Positions 8,256 to 17,521 of a DNA stretch of 64,000 nt are shown here, piece by piece. The translations under genes were made by a program, and so were the position numbers. Within the stretch, counting starts at the first letter, position 1. Each line of letters opens with the position of its first letter. The notes below the pieces were generated by a model. That model was not told the origin of the DNA, did no database searches, and saw nothing but the letters and a program-made list of their open reading frames with translations. The DNA lies in NCBI RefSeq assembly GCF_019599145.1, contig NZ_CP080647.1, positions 1,550,001 to 1,614,000 of the forward strand, given 5' to 3'. Source of the DNA: Streptomyces akebiae (GTDB taxonomy: Bacteria; Actinomycetota; Actinomycetes; Streptomycetales; Streptomycetaceae).

Positions 8256-9700
8256 CGGCGGGCCCGCAGGGAGCCGTACCAGCGCGCGACGAGCACGAGG
8301 GCTCCCGGCAGGGCGGCCGCGAAGCTGAGCACACCGTAGACGACGGCCACGGTCAGCCCCTGCGAGGCGCCGAAGCCCGCGGCGCCGAAGGACCAGGCGG
8401 TGACGCCCTCCCTGGGGCCCCAGCCACCGACGTTGAGCGGCAGGCTCATCGCGATCAGGGCAAGCAGCGCGAGGGGCAGCAGTTCCAGCGGGGTGGCGGC
8501 GGAGCCGGCGACGTGCGCGGCGAGCAGGAACGTGGCCACGTATCCGGCCAGTACCGCCACGGACGAGATCAGCACGGCCGGCCCGCTGTCGCGGTTCAGC
8601 AGCACGCCTCGTGCCTCGGTGAGGACGGCCCTGATCCTGCGGCCCCGGCCCTTCGCGCCGGCGCTCGGCCTGCGGCCCATCCGGACCGCCGCCCAGATCG
8701 CGAGCGCGCCCAGCGCGGCGAGCGCCGTCACACCGGCCGCGTGGCGGGTCTGTTCCAGCACGGGAGACGGCAGCACCAGCAGGACCGTTACGCCCACGAC
8801 TGCCAGCACCAACTGGCCCGCGGTGCGCTCGATCACCACCGCGCGCACGCCCCGGCCCATGTCGCCGGAGCTCTGCCCGTGCCGCACCGCCCGGTGGACG
8901 TCGCCGAGGACACCGCCGGGCAGCGCCGCGTTGAGGAAGAGCGCCCGGTAGTAGTCCGCGACGGCCGGACCGAGCGGCAGCCCGAGCCCGAGCGACCGCG
9001 TCACCGCGCACCAGCGCCACGCGCTGAACACCGTCGTCAGCACGCCGATCCCGACCGCCGCCGCGAGCGTCCCGCCGTCGATCCGCCGCAGTCCGTCGAC
9101 GAACACGCCGGTGCCCATGCGCCAGAACACGACCGCGAGGATCGCCGTTCCGGCCAGGGTGCCGAAGTGGGTGCGCAGGACGCGGACGAACGTGGAGGCG
9201 GGCCGGGACGTGAGGGGGCGTTCCGGTGCCGCGGAGGGCACCGGGGTCGCCTCGGAGGACGCCGGGGCTGCCTGGGAAAGGGCCACCGCGGCCCCGACCC
9301 GGCTCCGGCCACCGGCCGATTCATGGGCCACCGGCACCGCGCCGGCCACGTCCGCCGCATCCACCGCGCCGGCCACGTCCACCGCGGGCGCTGTCGAGCC
9401 GGCGGTCCTCGGGGACCCGGTACGGCCGTACGGCGCGGCCGGGGGCGTCGCCGCCCCGTAGGCCCGGTCCGTGTGGGAAGCGGTCGTCGAGGCCGCGGCC
9501 TCCGGCGAACGCGTGCCCGCTGCCGCCGCCACGGACGGCGGTTCGGGTGAGCGCCCGCCGGGCGTGAGTGCGCGCACCCTCGCCCGCGCACCCGGCGTGC
9601 CCGCCTTCACTCGGGCCCGGACTCCGCGCGGGCGTACGCGTACGCGGTCCCCCGTCGCCGGTGGACGGGCCTCGACCGTCTCCTCCACGGGTGCCGTCAT
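8075..9700 (-). CDS. Flippase-like integral membrane protein (lysylphosphatidylglycerol synthase TM / UPF0104 family)
   Basis: The 541-residue protein starts at ATG 9700, overlapping the methyltransferase stop (ATGA). About 190 Ala/Pro/Thr-rich, probably disordered residues precede several membrane helices, beginning near THFGTLAGTAILAVVF. The family motif regions are RALFLNAALPGGVLGDVHRA, ERTAGQLVLAVV and the C-terminal SLPLNVGGWGPREG. Members of this fold are MprF-type transmembrane domains and suspected lipid or glycolipid flippases. As the last gene of the PTPS/glycosyltransferase/methyltransferase operon it may move the final product across the membrane. Its 3' end runs 181 bases into the opposing creatininase gene, unusual for a convergent pair. 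Confidence 0.8.
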   Translation of the reverse strand: MTAPVEETVEARPPATGDRVRVRPRGVRARVKAGTPGARARVRALTPGGRSPEPPSVAAAAGTRSPEAAASTTASHTDRAYGAATPPAAPYGRTGSPRTAGSTAPAVDVAGAVDAADVAGAVPVAHESAGGRSRVGAAVALSQAAPASSEATPVPSAAPERPLTSRPASTFVRVLRTHFGTLAGTAILAVVFWRMGTGVFVDGLRRIDGGTLAAAVGIGVLTTVFSAWRWCAVTRSLGLGLPLGPAVADYYRALFLNAALPGGVLGDVHRAVRHGQSSGDMGRGVRAVVIERTAGQLVLAVVGVTVLLVLPSPVLEQTRHAAGVTALAALGALAIWAAVRMGRRPSAGAKGRGRRIRAVLTEARGVLLNRDSGPAVLISSVAVLAGYVATFLLAAHVAGSAATPLELLPLALLALIAMSLPLNVGGWGPREGVTAWSFGAAGFGASQGLTVAVVYGVLSFAAALPGALVLVARWYGSLRARRQSPAGEASGEASVGTGPLPQPSEVTNEKYAPKDSTNPASNSFPFAADARDGRPMTPESV

Positions 9701-10731
9701 GAGGCTCCGCCCCTCGGTCGGGGCAGCGCCAGGAGGTCGCTGTGGTGCACGACGACGCGGAGTTCGCCGGCCTCGTTGGCCGCGAGGCGGTCGAGCAGGT
9801 AGGCGTCGGCGCGCTCGGTGAGTTCGGGGCGCTGTTCGCAGGCGGCACCGACCCAGCCGCGCAGCCACTCCTCGGTGAGGGCGGTGTGCCGGGTGTCGAG
9901 CTGCCAGGGGCTCGGGTGGACCCGGACCGTGGCGCCCTGCTGGGCGAACGCCTCACAGGCCATGGTGATCGCGTCCGGGCCGAGCAGATCACTCGCGCGC
10001 TGGTGGGCGTTGAACGCCTCGGCGATCTCGGCGTCCATGGGGTGCGCGGGGACGAGGTCCACACGGCCCACGACCGAGAGCGTCAGCAGCGCGGGCACTC
10101 CGGCGCCCGCGCAGGCCGCCGCGAGCCCCTCGATCTCCTCACGGGTGAGGACGTCGAGCAGCGCCGACGCCGTGACCAGCGAGGCACCGTCGAGGTCGGC
10201 CGCCGTCAGCCGCCCGATGTCACCGCGCCGCGTGGTGACCGTGACCGGGCTGCCGTCGGCGGCGGCGCGCGGCGCCCGCGCGACGGCCAGCCGCAGCAGG
10301 TTCGGGTCCTGGTCGTGCAGCACCCACCGCTGGGCACCGTCCAGCCGGGGCGCGAGCCAGCGGCCCATCGAGCCGGTGCCGCAGCCGAGGTCGTGCACGG
10401 TCAGCGCGATGGCACGACCGGGCAGGTTCGCGAGGCGGATCCGCAGCGGGTCCAGCAGATCCGCCGCACGGGCGTCCGCGTCCGCGCTCTCGCGCAACTC
10501 CAGCCACTGCGGCGCGTACTGATGGCCCTCGGGCGCCGGCGTGTCTCCCCCGCGTCCCGCCATGCTCAACGCCCCGCCGGCGGCGGGCCCGGCGGCGGGC
10601 GTGGTCCCACCGGCCGCGGCCGACCCCGCGGCGACCGGCGTACCCGGCGAGGGGCTCGCCCCCGTGGGCAGCGGTCCGCCCGTCGACAGCGGCCCGCCCG
10701 CGGACATGGTCATATCGGCAGAAGTGGTCAT
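9697..10731 (-). CDS. SAM-dependent class I methyltransferase
   Basis: The 344-residue protein begins at ATG 10731 ([11 protein letters not shown]), overlapping the glycosyltransferase stop. A low-complexity Gly/Ala/Pro segment of about 70 residues comes first, then a Rossmann methyltransferase with motif I VHDLGCGTGSMGRWL, the acidic end of strand 2 in VLHDQDPNLL, and motif II around GDIGRLTAADLDGASLVTASALLDVL. Substrate is unknown. Coupling to the glycosyltransferase and membrane protein suggests it decorates the same product. Confidence 0.85.
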   Translation of the reverse strand: MTTSADMTMSAGGPLSTGGPLPTGASPSPGTPVAAGSAAAGGTTPAAGPAAGGALSMAGRGGDTPAPEGHQYAPQWLELRESADADARAADLLDPLRIRLANLPGRAIALTVHDLGCGTGSMGRWLAPRLDGAQRWVLHDQDPNLLRLAVARAPRAAADGSPVTVTTRRGDIGRLTAADLDGASLVTASALLDVLTREEIEGLAAACAGAGVPALLTLSVVGRVDLVPAHPMDAEIAEAFNAHQRASDLLGPDAITMACEAFAQQGATVRVHPSPWQLDTRHTALTEEWLRGWVGAACEQRPELTERADAYLLDRLAANEAGELRVVVHHSDLLALPRPRGGAS

Positions 10732-11972
10732 GCGGCCCTCCGAGGTTCGTGCCGTAGCCGGCCCAGGACATGGGCGAGGCTGCGGGCCGTGGTCGCCCAC
10801 CCGTCCAGCGCGGCCCTGCGCCCGCGCGCCGCCGCCTTCAGCCGGCGCCGTACGTCGGCCTCCCCGAACCAGCCGCGCAGCTCCGCCGCGATGGCCGCGG
10901 GGTTCTCCGGCGGGACCAGGATGCCGGGCACGCCTCCGTCGGGGGCGCGGCCGACGGCCTCGGGGAGACCGCCGACGTCCGTGGCCAGGACGGGGATTCC
11001 ACGGGCGAGGGCTTCGGTGACCGCCATGCCGTACGTCTCGGCGTACGAGGTGAGGACCATGAGGTCGGCGGCGGCGTAACTGGCGTCGAGTTCCGCGCCC
11101 GCCTGCGGTCCGGCGAGGTGGAAGCGGTCCTCCAGGCCGAACTTCGCGATCAGCGAGCGGATGTGCTCGACGTACTCGGGCTCCTGGTCGAGGCCGCCGA
11201 CCAGTACGCAGCTCCAGCGCAGTTCGGTGACGGTCGCCAGGGCCTCCACCAGCCGGTGCTGCCCCTTGCGCGGGGTGACCGCGGCCACGCACAGCAGCCG
11301 GGAGACGCCGTCGGTGCCGGAGGCGAGGGGCGCGATGTCGGCGCCGGGGGCGGCGACATGGACCCGCTCGGGGGCGAGCCCGTGGTGTGACACGAGTCTG
11401 CGGACCGCCCACTCGCTGGTCGCGATCACGGCGGACACACCCCGCAGGGTGGTGCGCTCCTTGGCGTCGAGTTCGGCGGCGATTTCGGGCTCCAGGCCGG
11501 TCTCGTCGCCGAGCGGCAGATGCACCAGCACGGCCAGGCAGAGGCGTTCGGCCTCGGGCAGGATGATCTCGGGGACGCCGCAGGCGACCAGTCCGTCGAG
11601 GAGGACGACCGTGCCGTCGGGGAGCTCGCTCAGCGTACGGGCGAGTTCGGCGCGGGCCGTGTCACCCGGGCTCGGCCAGCTGCCGTCGATCGCGTGCTTG
11701 TGCACCTGCCAGCCGAAGCCGGGCAGATCGAGGCAGATCCGCCGGTCGTAGGCGTTGCCGCCGCTGGGCCGGGTGGGGTCGTCGACGCCACCCGGCATCA
11801 CGAAGTGCACGGAACGCAGCGACATGGGGATGATCGCGGCGTTCTTCAGTGCCGCGTTCTGCACGGGCACATAGCCGAGCCGCACTTGCTCTCCCCCGTC
11901 CGCCCGCACAGCGCTGCCGTATGCCTGGGCGGTGGTGCCGACGGCCGCCCGGTCGATGGTCACGTCGGTCAC
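10728..11972 (-). CDS. GT4-family glycosyltransferase
   Basis: The 414-residue protein starts with GTG 11972 and overlaps its upstream neighbour by four bases. It has the GT-B architecture: a C-terminal donor-binding domain with [28 protein letters not shown] and the EX7E-like segment [20 protein letters not shown] followed by DVGGLPE. GT4 enzymes transfer sugars from nucleotide sugars with retention. It is cotranscribed with a pterin-synthase-fold protein, so the acceptor may be a pterin, a pyrimidine or a lipid; the sequence does not decide. Confidence 0.88.
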   Translation of the reverse strand: MTDVTIDRAAVGTTAQAYGSAVRADGGEQVRLGYVPVQNAALKNAAIIPMSLRSVHFVMPGGVDDPTRPSGGNAYDRRICLDLPGFGWQVHKHAIDGSWPSPGDTARAELARTLSELPDGTVVLLDGLVACGVPEIILPEAERLCLAVLVHLPLGDETGLEPEIAAELDAKERTTLRGVSAVIATSEWAVRRLVSHHGLAPERVHVAAPGADIAPLASGTDGVSRLLCVAAVTPRKGQHRLVEALATVTELRWSCVLVGGLDQEPEYVEHIRSLIAKFGLEDRFHLAGPQAGAELDASYAAADLMVLTSYAETYGMAVTEALARGIPVLATDVGGLPEAVGRAPDGGVPGILVPPENPAAIAAELRGWFGEADVRRRLKAAARGRRAALDGWATTARSLAHVLGRLRHEPRRAA

Positions 11973-12367
11973 AGGGCACGCTCGTAACTCGCCCAGGCGA
12001 TGTGCGACTCGTGCAGGGTGACCGTGAGGCCCGCGATGCCCTTGGCGTTCTCCCCGAGGGCGCCCTTGTGGATCCGCTCGGCGAGGCGGTCGGCGATCAC
12101 CTTGGCCAGGAACTCCGTGGAGGTGTTGGTGTGGGCGAAGGCGGGCTCGTTGTCGAGGTTGCGGTAGTTCAACTCGCTCACCACGGCACCGAGCTCCTGG
12201 GTGGCCAGCCCGATGTCTACGACGATGTTGTCGTCGTCCAGTTCGGCGCGCCGGAAGGTGGCGTCCACGAGGAACGTGGCGCCGTGCAGGCGCTGCGCGG
12301 GTCCGAAGACCTCCCCGCGGAAGCTGTGGGCGATCATGATGTGATCGCGAACGGTGATGCTGAACAA
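11969..12367 (-). CDS. 6-pyruvoyltetrahydropterin synthase / QueD homologue with replaced catalytic triad
   Basis: I chose the TTG at 12367 because GGAGGG sits seven bases before it and the protein then starts MFSITVRDH, like family members. The 132-residue T-fold protein keeps the zinc-type His14 and His28 and the substrate-anchoring Glu120 (LHESH). Against E. coli QueD, the catalytic Cys27 position is Ala24, the HxH zinc His33 is Ala30 (LHGATF), and the Asp70-His71 pair is Asn67-Tyr68. It should therefore not catalyse normal PTPS or carboxytetrahydropterin chemistry. It probably corresponds to S. coelicolor SCO6650, which I recall as a crystallised PTPS homologue. Confidence 0.85.
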   Translation of the reverse strand: MFSITVRDHIMIAHSFRGEVFGPAQRLHGATFLVDATFRRAELDDDNIVVDIGLATQELGAVVSELNYRNLDNEPAFAHTNTSTEFLAKVIADRLAERIHKGALGENAKGIAGLTVTLHESHIAWASYERAL

Positions 12368-12535
12368 CGGACGACCCTCCAGTGCGGTACGTCTGCCCCC
12401 GGGCCGGGGCATGCCGTGTAGTACGGCTGCTCCCTACCCGTTGTTCAGCCGAGTTTTCCGGTTTCTTCGGAGGTAATCGTTCCGTTCGGGCAGTTCAGGG
12501 GCGGTGGGGCGAAGCGGAACGCTCAACTCACTGGC

Positions 12536-13516
12536 TCACTCGACGTCGTAGCGCACCCGGTGGCACATCCCCGGCAGCTCTCCGCTCGCGAGCTTCGGCA
12601 GGACGTCCGGGAGTTCCTCGAAGGCGCATTCTCCGGTGACGAGGGCGTCGAAGCGGGCGTCGGCGAGGAGTTCGAGGGCGAGCGCCAGCCGGTCCGCGTA
12701 CGTACGTCCGACGCGTCCGGCCGGGGAGACGGTTCCCACCTGGCTGCTGCGGATGGTGAGCCGGCGTGAGTGGAAGGCCTCGCCGAGCGGCAGGGCGATC
12801 CGACGGTCGCCGTACCAGCTCAGCTCGATGACCGTGCCCTCGGCTGCGAGGAGTTCGAGGGAGCGTACGAGGCCCTGTTCGTTCGCGCTGGCGTGCACGA
12901 CGAGGTCGCACTCGCCGAGCGCCTCCTCGGGCAGCGCGAAGTCCACGCCGAGGGCGCGGGCGATGTCGGCGCGCGCCGGGTCCGCGTCGACGAGCTGGAC
13001 GCGCACGCCCGGGTAGCGCGCGAGGAGTGCGGCGACCGAGCAGCCGACCATGCCGCCGCCGACGACGGCGATCCGGTCCCCGATGAGGGGCGCGGCGTCC
13101 CACAGGGCGTTGACGGCGGTCTCCACGGTCCCGGCCAGGACGGCTCGTGCCGCCGGAACGGACTCCGGCACGACGGTGACGGCGCTCACCGGAACGACGT
13201 AGCGGCTCTGGTGCGGATACAGACAGAAGACGGTCCGTCCGACCAGTGCGTCGGGCCCCTCTTCCACCCGCCCGACGCTGAGATAGCCGTACTTCACGGG
13301 AGCGGGAAAGTCGCCCTCCTGGAAGGGCGCGCGCATGGCCGCGCGCTGGTTCTCGGGCACTCCGCCGCGGAACACGAGCGTCTCGGTGCCCCGGCTGACT
13401 CCTGAGTACAGCGCGCGGACCAGGACCTCCCCGTCGGCGGGTGCGGCGAGCGTCTCCTCACGGATCTCGCCGTGCCCGGGTGAGCGTAGCCAGAAGGCAT
13501 TGGCTGTCGGTTTCAT
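12536..13516 (-). CDS. Zinc-binding alcohol dehydrogenase-like oxidoreductase (MDR superfamily)
   Basis: The 326-residue protein starts at ATG 13516 behind a GGAG site. It is a medium-chain dehydrogenase with the NAD(P)-binding motif IAVVGGGMVGCSVAALLA followed by an acidic VDADP. The N-terminal catalytic part reads YSGVSRGTETLVFRGG and lacks the usual catalytic Cys and GHE motif, so zinc binding is doubtful despite the family name. The gene heads the leftward PTPS operon after a 168-base gap and is divergent from the CDP-alcohol phosphatidyltransferase. It probably oxidises or reduces a pathway intermediate. Confidence 0.82.
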   Translation of the reverse strand: MKPTANAFWLRSPGHGEIREETLAAPADGEVLVRALYSGVSRGTETLVFRGGVPENQRAAMRAPFQEGDFPAPVKYGYLSVGRVEEGPDALVGRTVFCLYPHQSRYVVPVSAVTVVPESVPAARAVLAGTVETAVNALWDAAPLIGDRIAVVGGGMVGCSVAALLARYPGVRVQLVDADPARADIARALGVDFALPEEALGECDLVVHASANEQGLVRSLELLAAEGTVIELSWYGDRRIALPLGEAFHSRRLTIRSSQVGTVSPAGRVGRTYADRLALALELLADARFDALVTGECAFEELPDVLPKLASGELPGMCHRVRYDVE

Positions 13517-13622
13517 GTGCGTCTCCGTGAACGGTCGAGCGGTCAGCCACGTACGCAGCGGTGGGAGTCGCGGACACGGTACGCGGCGATGATCCACTTG
13601 TCACACGTTCGGAAGGTATGCG

Positions 13623-14477
13623 GTGGCCCTGATCAACACATACGACGGCCGACTGTTGCTGTCGGAGACGACGGTGGGCGCGGGTGCCCAGGTGCTGCTC
13701 CTCGCCTTCCTGGGCACGGCGATCGGACTGGGCCCGGCGGGCTGGCTGACCGGACTGGCCTTCGGGCTCGCCACCTGGGCGGTCCTCAACCGCGCCCTGC
13801 TGCGCACCAGGACGCGTACCTTCGGCCCCGCCAACCGCGTCACGCTCGGCCGGGCGATACTCGTCGGCGCCGTCACCGCGCTGGTCGCCGACTCCTTCCA
13901 GAGCTCGCCGCCCGTCTCGCTCTTCGTCGGCCTGACCGCCGTGGCGCTGATCCTCGACGGCGTCGACGGCAAGGTGGCCCGCCGGACGGGGACGTCGACC
14001 GCGCTGGGCGCCCGCTTCGACATGGAGGTCGACGCGTTCCTGATCCTGGTGCTGAGCGTGTACGTCTCCATGTCGATGGGCCCGTGGGTACTGCTGATCG
14101 GTCTCATGCGGTACGTCTTCGTGGCCGCCGCGAAGGCCGCCCCGTGGCTGAACAACTCCCTGCCGCACAGCATGGCCCGCAAGACGGTCGCCGCCGTCCA
14201 GGGCGTGTTCCTGCTGGTCGCCGCCTCCGGTCTGCTGCCGTACGAGGCGGGCTTCGGCCTGGTCGCGCTGGCGCTGGGCTCGCTGCTCTGGTCGTTCGGG
14301 CGGGACATCGTCTGGCTGTTCCGCAACCGGGAGGGCCTCGGCGAGCAGGCGACGACGGCGACCGTGCACGAGCCGATGGCCCCGGTGACCGTGAACGAGA
14401 CGGTGACCGTGGCCATGGAGACGTCCGCCGAGCGCCGGGCGGGCGAGCGCCGGGCGGCCGAACTCGTCACGAGCTGA
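13623..14477 (+). CDS. CDP-alcohol phosphatidyltransferase
   Basis: The GTG start at 13623 has GGAAGG six bases before it. The 284-residue protein has several membrane helices and the diagnostic CDP-OH-P motif DGVDGKVARR followed by G(A)RFDMEVD, including all four aspartates. Such enzymes join a CDP-alcohol to a second alcohol in the membrane. About 50 C-terminal residues are a soluble Glu/Thr/Val-rich tail. It diverges from the zinc-type dehydrogenase (106 bases between starts). With the flippase-like protein it hints that the locus product is attached to, or built on, a phospholipid; its substrates are unknown. Confidence 0.88.
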   Translation: MALINTYDGRLLLSETTVGAGAQVLLLAFLGTAIGLGPAGWLTGLAFGLATWAVLNRALLRTRTRTFGPANRVTLGRAILVGAVTALVADSFQSSPPVSLFVGLTAVALILDGVDGKVARRTGTSTALGARFDMEVDAFLILVLSVYVSMSMGPWVLLIGLMRYVFVAAAKAAPWLNNSLPHSMARKTVAAVQGVFLLVAASGLLPYEAGFGLVALALGSLLWSFGRDIVWLFRNREGLGEQATTATVHEPMAPVTVNETVTVAMETSAERRAGERRAAELVTS

Positions 14478-14937
14478 CGGGGACCGGGCCGGGCGGTGCG
14501 GGAGCGGGTGGACACGGTCGGGGTCCACGACCGATGTACCGCCGTACGTTTCGGGCGGCTTGCGTTCTGGGCCGGTGTACGTTCGACCAACGCCGGCACC
14601 AGGCATGGGAGCACGGCGGAGCACCAGCCCTGGAGACGAAGGGGCAGGCGTCCGGGCCCGAGCTCAGAGACCGAGGCGGTCAGCCCGGCTCAGCCACATC
14701 GGAGTACGGCTCGACGAAGAGACAGAGATCCCCATTGCCTGCGTTCTCCACAGGCAGCCTGCTGCGTCCCACTCGTCCCCCTCCCTCCCCCTCCCTCCCC
14801 CGACCACCACTCCGCCGCACAGTATCCGCCTGCACCGGCGCCAAGCATCAGCCGAATGTGAGCGAGCGGACTCGCGCCTGGCCTGCCGGGGAAGAAATGA
14901 GTTGTCGTGACGCAGTCGGGCCGCGACACTCGCGACC
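14478..14937. other. 460-bp gene-free stretch with a polypyrimidine tract
   Basis: No convincing gene is present; open frames here have no recognisable protein character. The only notable element is the C-rich tract at 14777-14801. The distal half must hold the promoter of the phosphoribosyltransferase gene, but I cannot pick out clear -35/-10 boxes. Confidence 0.4.
14777..14801 (-). other. Potential G-quadruplex motif
   Basis: The plus strand is an uninterrupted C/T tract of five C, T, three C, T, five C, T, three C, T, five C. The minus strand therefore has five runs of three or more G with one-base A linkers, which meets the usual G3+N1-7 four-run rule with shortest possible loops. It lies 137 bases before the phosphoribosyltransferase start. 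Confidence 0.6.
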
Positions 14938-15477
14938 ATGACGGACCCAGCCCGGGACCTGACACTCAGCCACTTCCGGTGGATCGACGGCCACGCCGAT
15001 GTCTGGAAGATCTTCCGCGACCCGGACGCGCTGTCCGGCGTGGTCAGGGGGCTCGCGGCGACATTCGAGAGTGAAGGGATCACCGCTGTCTGCGGCATCG
15101 AGTCCCGGGGTTTCCTCCTTGGCGCCGCGGTCGCCCTTGAGCTCGGCGTCGGCTTCATCGCTGTACGCAAGCAGGACGGTCTGTTCCCCGGTGAGAAGAT
15201 CACCAGGCGGACGCCGCCCGACTACCGCCGTCTTCGCCATGAACTTCGCATTCAGCGCGCCTCGCTCACGGCAGGCGACCGGGTGCTGCTGGTCGACGAC
15301 TGGATCGAGACCGGCAGCCAAGCAGCCAGCGTCAAGTCCATGGTCGAAGAAGGCGGAAGTCGTTGGGGCGGTTGCGCTGTGATCGTCGACCAGACATCCG
15401 AGTCATGCCGCCGGAGGCTGGACGTGCGCGGCCTGGTCAGAGCGGCCGAGCTCCCCGTATGGAGCCCGCGGCGCTAG
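14938..15477 (+). CDS. Type I phosphoribosyltransferase (adenine-PRT-like)
   Basis: The 179-residue protein has the 13-residue PRPP-binding motif VLLVDDWIETGSQA near residues 118-131 and the apt-like hydrophobic segment CGIESRGFLLGAAVALELGVGF with the flexible loop RKQDGLFPGEK. It resembles adenine phosphoribosyltransferase but stands alone among unrelated genes, so it may act in salvage or on a regulatory target. The TAG stop lies inside a palindrome, CTAGGGG-A-CCCCTAG (15474-15488). A GNAT gene converges 24 bases away. Confidence 0.8.
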   Translation: MTDPARDLTLSHFRWIDGHADVWKIFRDPDALSGVVRGLAATFESEGITAVCGIESRGFLLGAAVALELGVGFIAVRKQDGLFPGEKITRRTPPDYRRLRHELRIQRASLTAGDRVLLVDDWIETGSQAASVKSMVEEGGSRWGGCAVIVDQTSESCRRRLDVRGLVRAAELPVWSPRR

Positions 15478-15501
15478 GGGACCCCTAGGGCGGCGGCATG
15501 C

Positions 15502-15972
15502 TCAGCTCAGCGTCAGGCGCACCAGGTCGATCTCCTCGTCACGGGCCCGGGCGAAGCACCGGCTCTTTCCGGTGACGACGAACCCGCACTTCTCCAGCAC
15601 GCGGATGGAGCCGGCGTTATCCGCGGCGGCATCGGCGTGCAGCGGCCGCGCGGGCTCCAGCTCGATCAGTTCGGCAAGGGCCGCGGTGGCAATGCCCTGG
15701 CCCCAATGGGTTCGCCCGATGACATACGTGACCTCGCGCTCCGACGGCGGACCGAAGACAGCGGCGTGCCCTGCTACAGCGCCGTCGGCGAGAACGGTTC
15801 GCAAGATCACGGACGGGTCCGAGCGCACCTTGGTCCAGTGCCGGTCGAAGTGGCCACGGTCGTAGTGATACTTCCGGGTCACAGCGGCCATCTGCCGCAA
15901 CTCGGAATCCGTCAGCTGCTGCCAGAAGATCGGCAGGTCACTGTCCTCAGGTTCGCGCAGGGATATGCCCAT
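15502..15972 (-). CDS. GNAT-family N-acetyltransferase
   Basis: The 156-residue protein begins MGISLREPEDSDLPIFW, a typical GNAT strand-1/helix-1 start. It has the acetyl-CoA loop region YVIGRTHWGQGIATAAL (motif A, GQGIA) and the C-terminal DNAGSIRVLEKCGFVVTGK motif B. It is a stand-alone gene; substrate unknown. Confidence 0.85.
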   Translation of the reverse strand: MGISLREPEDSDLPIFWQQLTDSELRQMAAVTRKYHYDRGHFDRHWTKVRSDPSVILRTVLADGAVAGHAAVFGPPSEREVTYVIGRTHWGQGIATAALAELIELEPARPLHADAAADNAGSIRVLEKCGFVVTGKSRCFARARDEEIDLVRLTLS

Positions 15973-16272
15973 GGGCGCAGTCTCACTCTCCAGATGATCG
16001 GTACCCGGGTAGCCGGCTCAGGCTAGGCCGAGGTCGCAGTTGCGGGACAGCCTTGAGCTGTGCCATCTCATGAGGTCGGCACCACAGGAGGTTCAGAGCA
16101 CAGAGCAACTTTCGGTGAGGGCGGAGACCCTCGCCGAGTGGCAGTCGGAGGCACCGGTCGTGGTCGCCGACGCAGGCCACGACGTCGGCGCGGCCGCGGG
16201 CAAGCAGTGGCACCCTCCCCCGGCCCCGCCCCCGGAACAGCCACACACAGCCCACAACCTGACGAAGCACTG
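15973..16272. other. 300-bp intergenic stretch
   Basis: Between the GNAT gene start and the LacI gene stop. I see no gene, RNA or clear repeat. It must contain the leftward GNAT promoter. Confidence 0.3.
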
Positions 16273-17313
16273 TCAACCGGTGACCGCACCGGCCCCCGGC
16301 GGCATGTTGTACGGCGTCACCACCTGGATCGCCGACGGGAGGAACGGGCCCTCGTCGGGCAGGGCCCGGTGGGCGCGCATGATCACCTGACAGGCGCGGC
16401 GGACGTCCTGGCGGAGGTCGTGGTGGAGCACGGCGGAGAGTCGGTGCTCGCGCAGCAGCCGGGTGTTGTCGTGGTCGAGGTCGTGGGCGACGAAGACGTG
16501 CGGCTCGCGGCCGAGCGCGGCGAAGGCGTCGAGCGTCGCGGTGTTGCCGCCGCCGATGGAGTAGACGGCGGCGATCCCCGGCTCCCGCTCCAGCGCGCCC
16601 AGGACGAGGTCCCGCTGGGTCGCGTCGAGGCCGTCGCTGTCGGTGACCTCCACGAGGGCCCGCTGCGGCGCGACCGCCCGCATCACCCCGCGGAACCCCA
16701 TCTCGCGCTCCTCCTCGTTGCGGTAGAAACTGCGGCTTATCGTCACCAGGACGGCGCCCGGCCGGTCGCCGAGCCACTGCCGGAGCAGATACGCGGCGGT
16801 CGCCCCGGCGGCCCGGTTGTCGATGCCGACGTACGCGCAGCGCGGGCTGTTCGGCAGGTCCGTCACGTAGGTGACCACCGGGACCCCGGCCGCGACCAGC
16901 CGTTCGACGGCGGCGGTGACCTCCGGAACGTCCGGCGCCTTGAGGATCACGCCCTGCGAGCCGCGCCGCCCGATCCGGTCGAGCACCCGCACCATCTCCG
17001 AGGCCGACCCCGTCTCCCGGAAGTGGAAGCGGGACCGCACGACCGCCGGGTGCAGGGACGGCAGCTCGGCCTCCAGCGCCTCGCGGACCGCCGTGGAGAA
17101 CCGGTCCGGGGTCTGCATCACGATGTCGACCATGAAAGTACGCCCGCCGATGCGCACCTGCGTCCGCTGCCGGTCCAGGTCCCTCACGGCCTGGTGCACC
17201 TCGCGGGCGGTGCTCTCCCGCACCCCTCCCCGGCCGTTGAGGACCCGGTCGACCGTGGCCTGGCTCAGCCCGGCCTGCCGGGCGATCTCACGGATCGTGT
17301 AAGGGTGCGCCAT
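16273..17313 (-). CDS. LacI-family transcriptional regulator
   Basis: The 346-residue protein starts at ATG 17313 with the LacI headpiece TIREIARQAGLSQATVDRVLNG at residues 5-26. A periplasmic-binding-protein-like sensor domain follows (VDIVMQTPDRFSTAV, AVYSIGGGNTATLDAF, VFVAHDLDHDN), of the type that binds a monosaccharide or cyclitol. It is divergent from an SDR and a Gfo/Idh/MocA dehydrogenase, which it probably controls. The upstream region has a tandem GTGGGCGACG repeat (about 17338-17358). Confidence 0.88.
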   Translation of the reverse strand: MAHPYTIREIARQAGLSQATVDRVLNGRGGVRESTAREVHQAVRDLDRQRTQVRIGGRTFMVDIVMQTPDRFSTAVREALEAELPSLHPAVVRSRFHFRETGSASEMVRVLDRIGRRGSQGVILKAPDVPEVTAAVERLVAAGVPVVTYVTDLPNSPRCAYVGIDNRAAGATAAYLLRQWLGDRPGAVLVTISRSFYRNEEEREMGFRGVMRAVAPQRALVEVTDSDGLDATQRDLVLGALEREPGIAAVYSIGGGNTATLDAFAALGREPHVFVAHDLDHDNTRLLREHRLSAVLHHDLRQDVRRACQVIMRAHRALPDEGPFLPSAIQVVTPYNMPPGAGAVTG

Positions 17314-17521
17314 GGCGGTGTGTCCTGGATCTCGATGGTGGGCGACGGTGGGCGACGGTGAACCGGATGATGGGTTTTTGATGGTCCGCTGCGGGTTGTA
17401 CGAGGGGGGCCGCGCCCCAAGACTGACAGAGGCGGCGGCGCTGTGGAAACCATGAAAGGCCCTACGACCAGACCGCCACAGGCCCCGGCACGACCCGCCG
17501 GTGCCGATCGAAAGGAAGACC

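Noticed and set aside
15474..15488. Palindrome CTAGGGG-A-CCCCTAG as a terminator
   Set aside because: The centre is a single base and the palindrome overlaps the stop codon; the usable stem is only about 5 bp.
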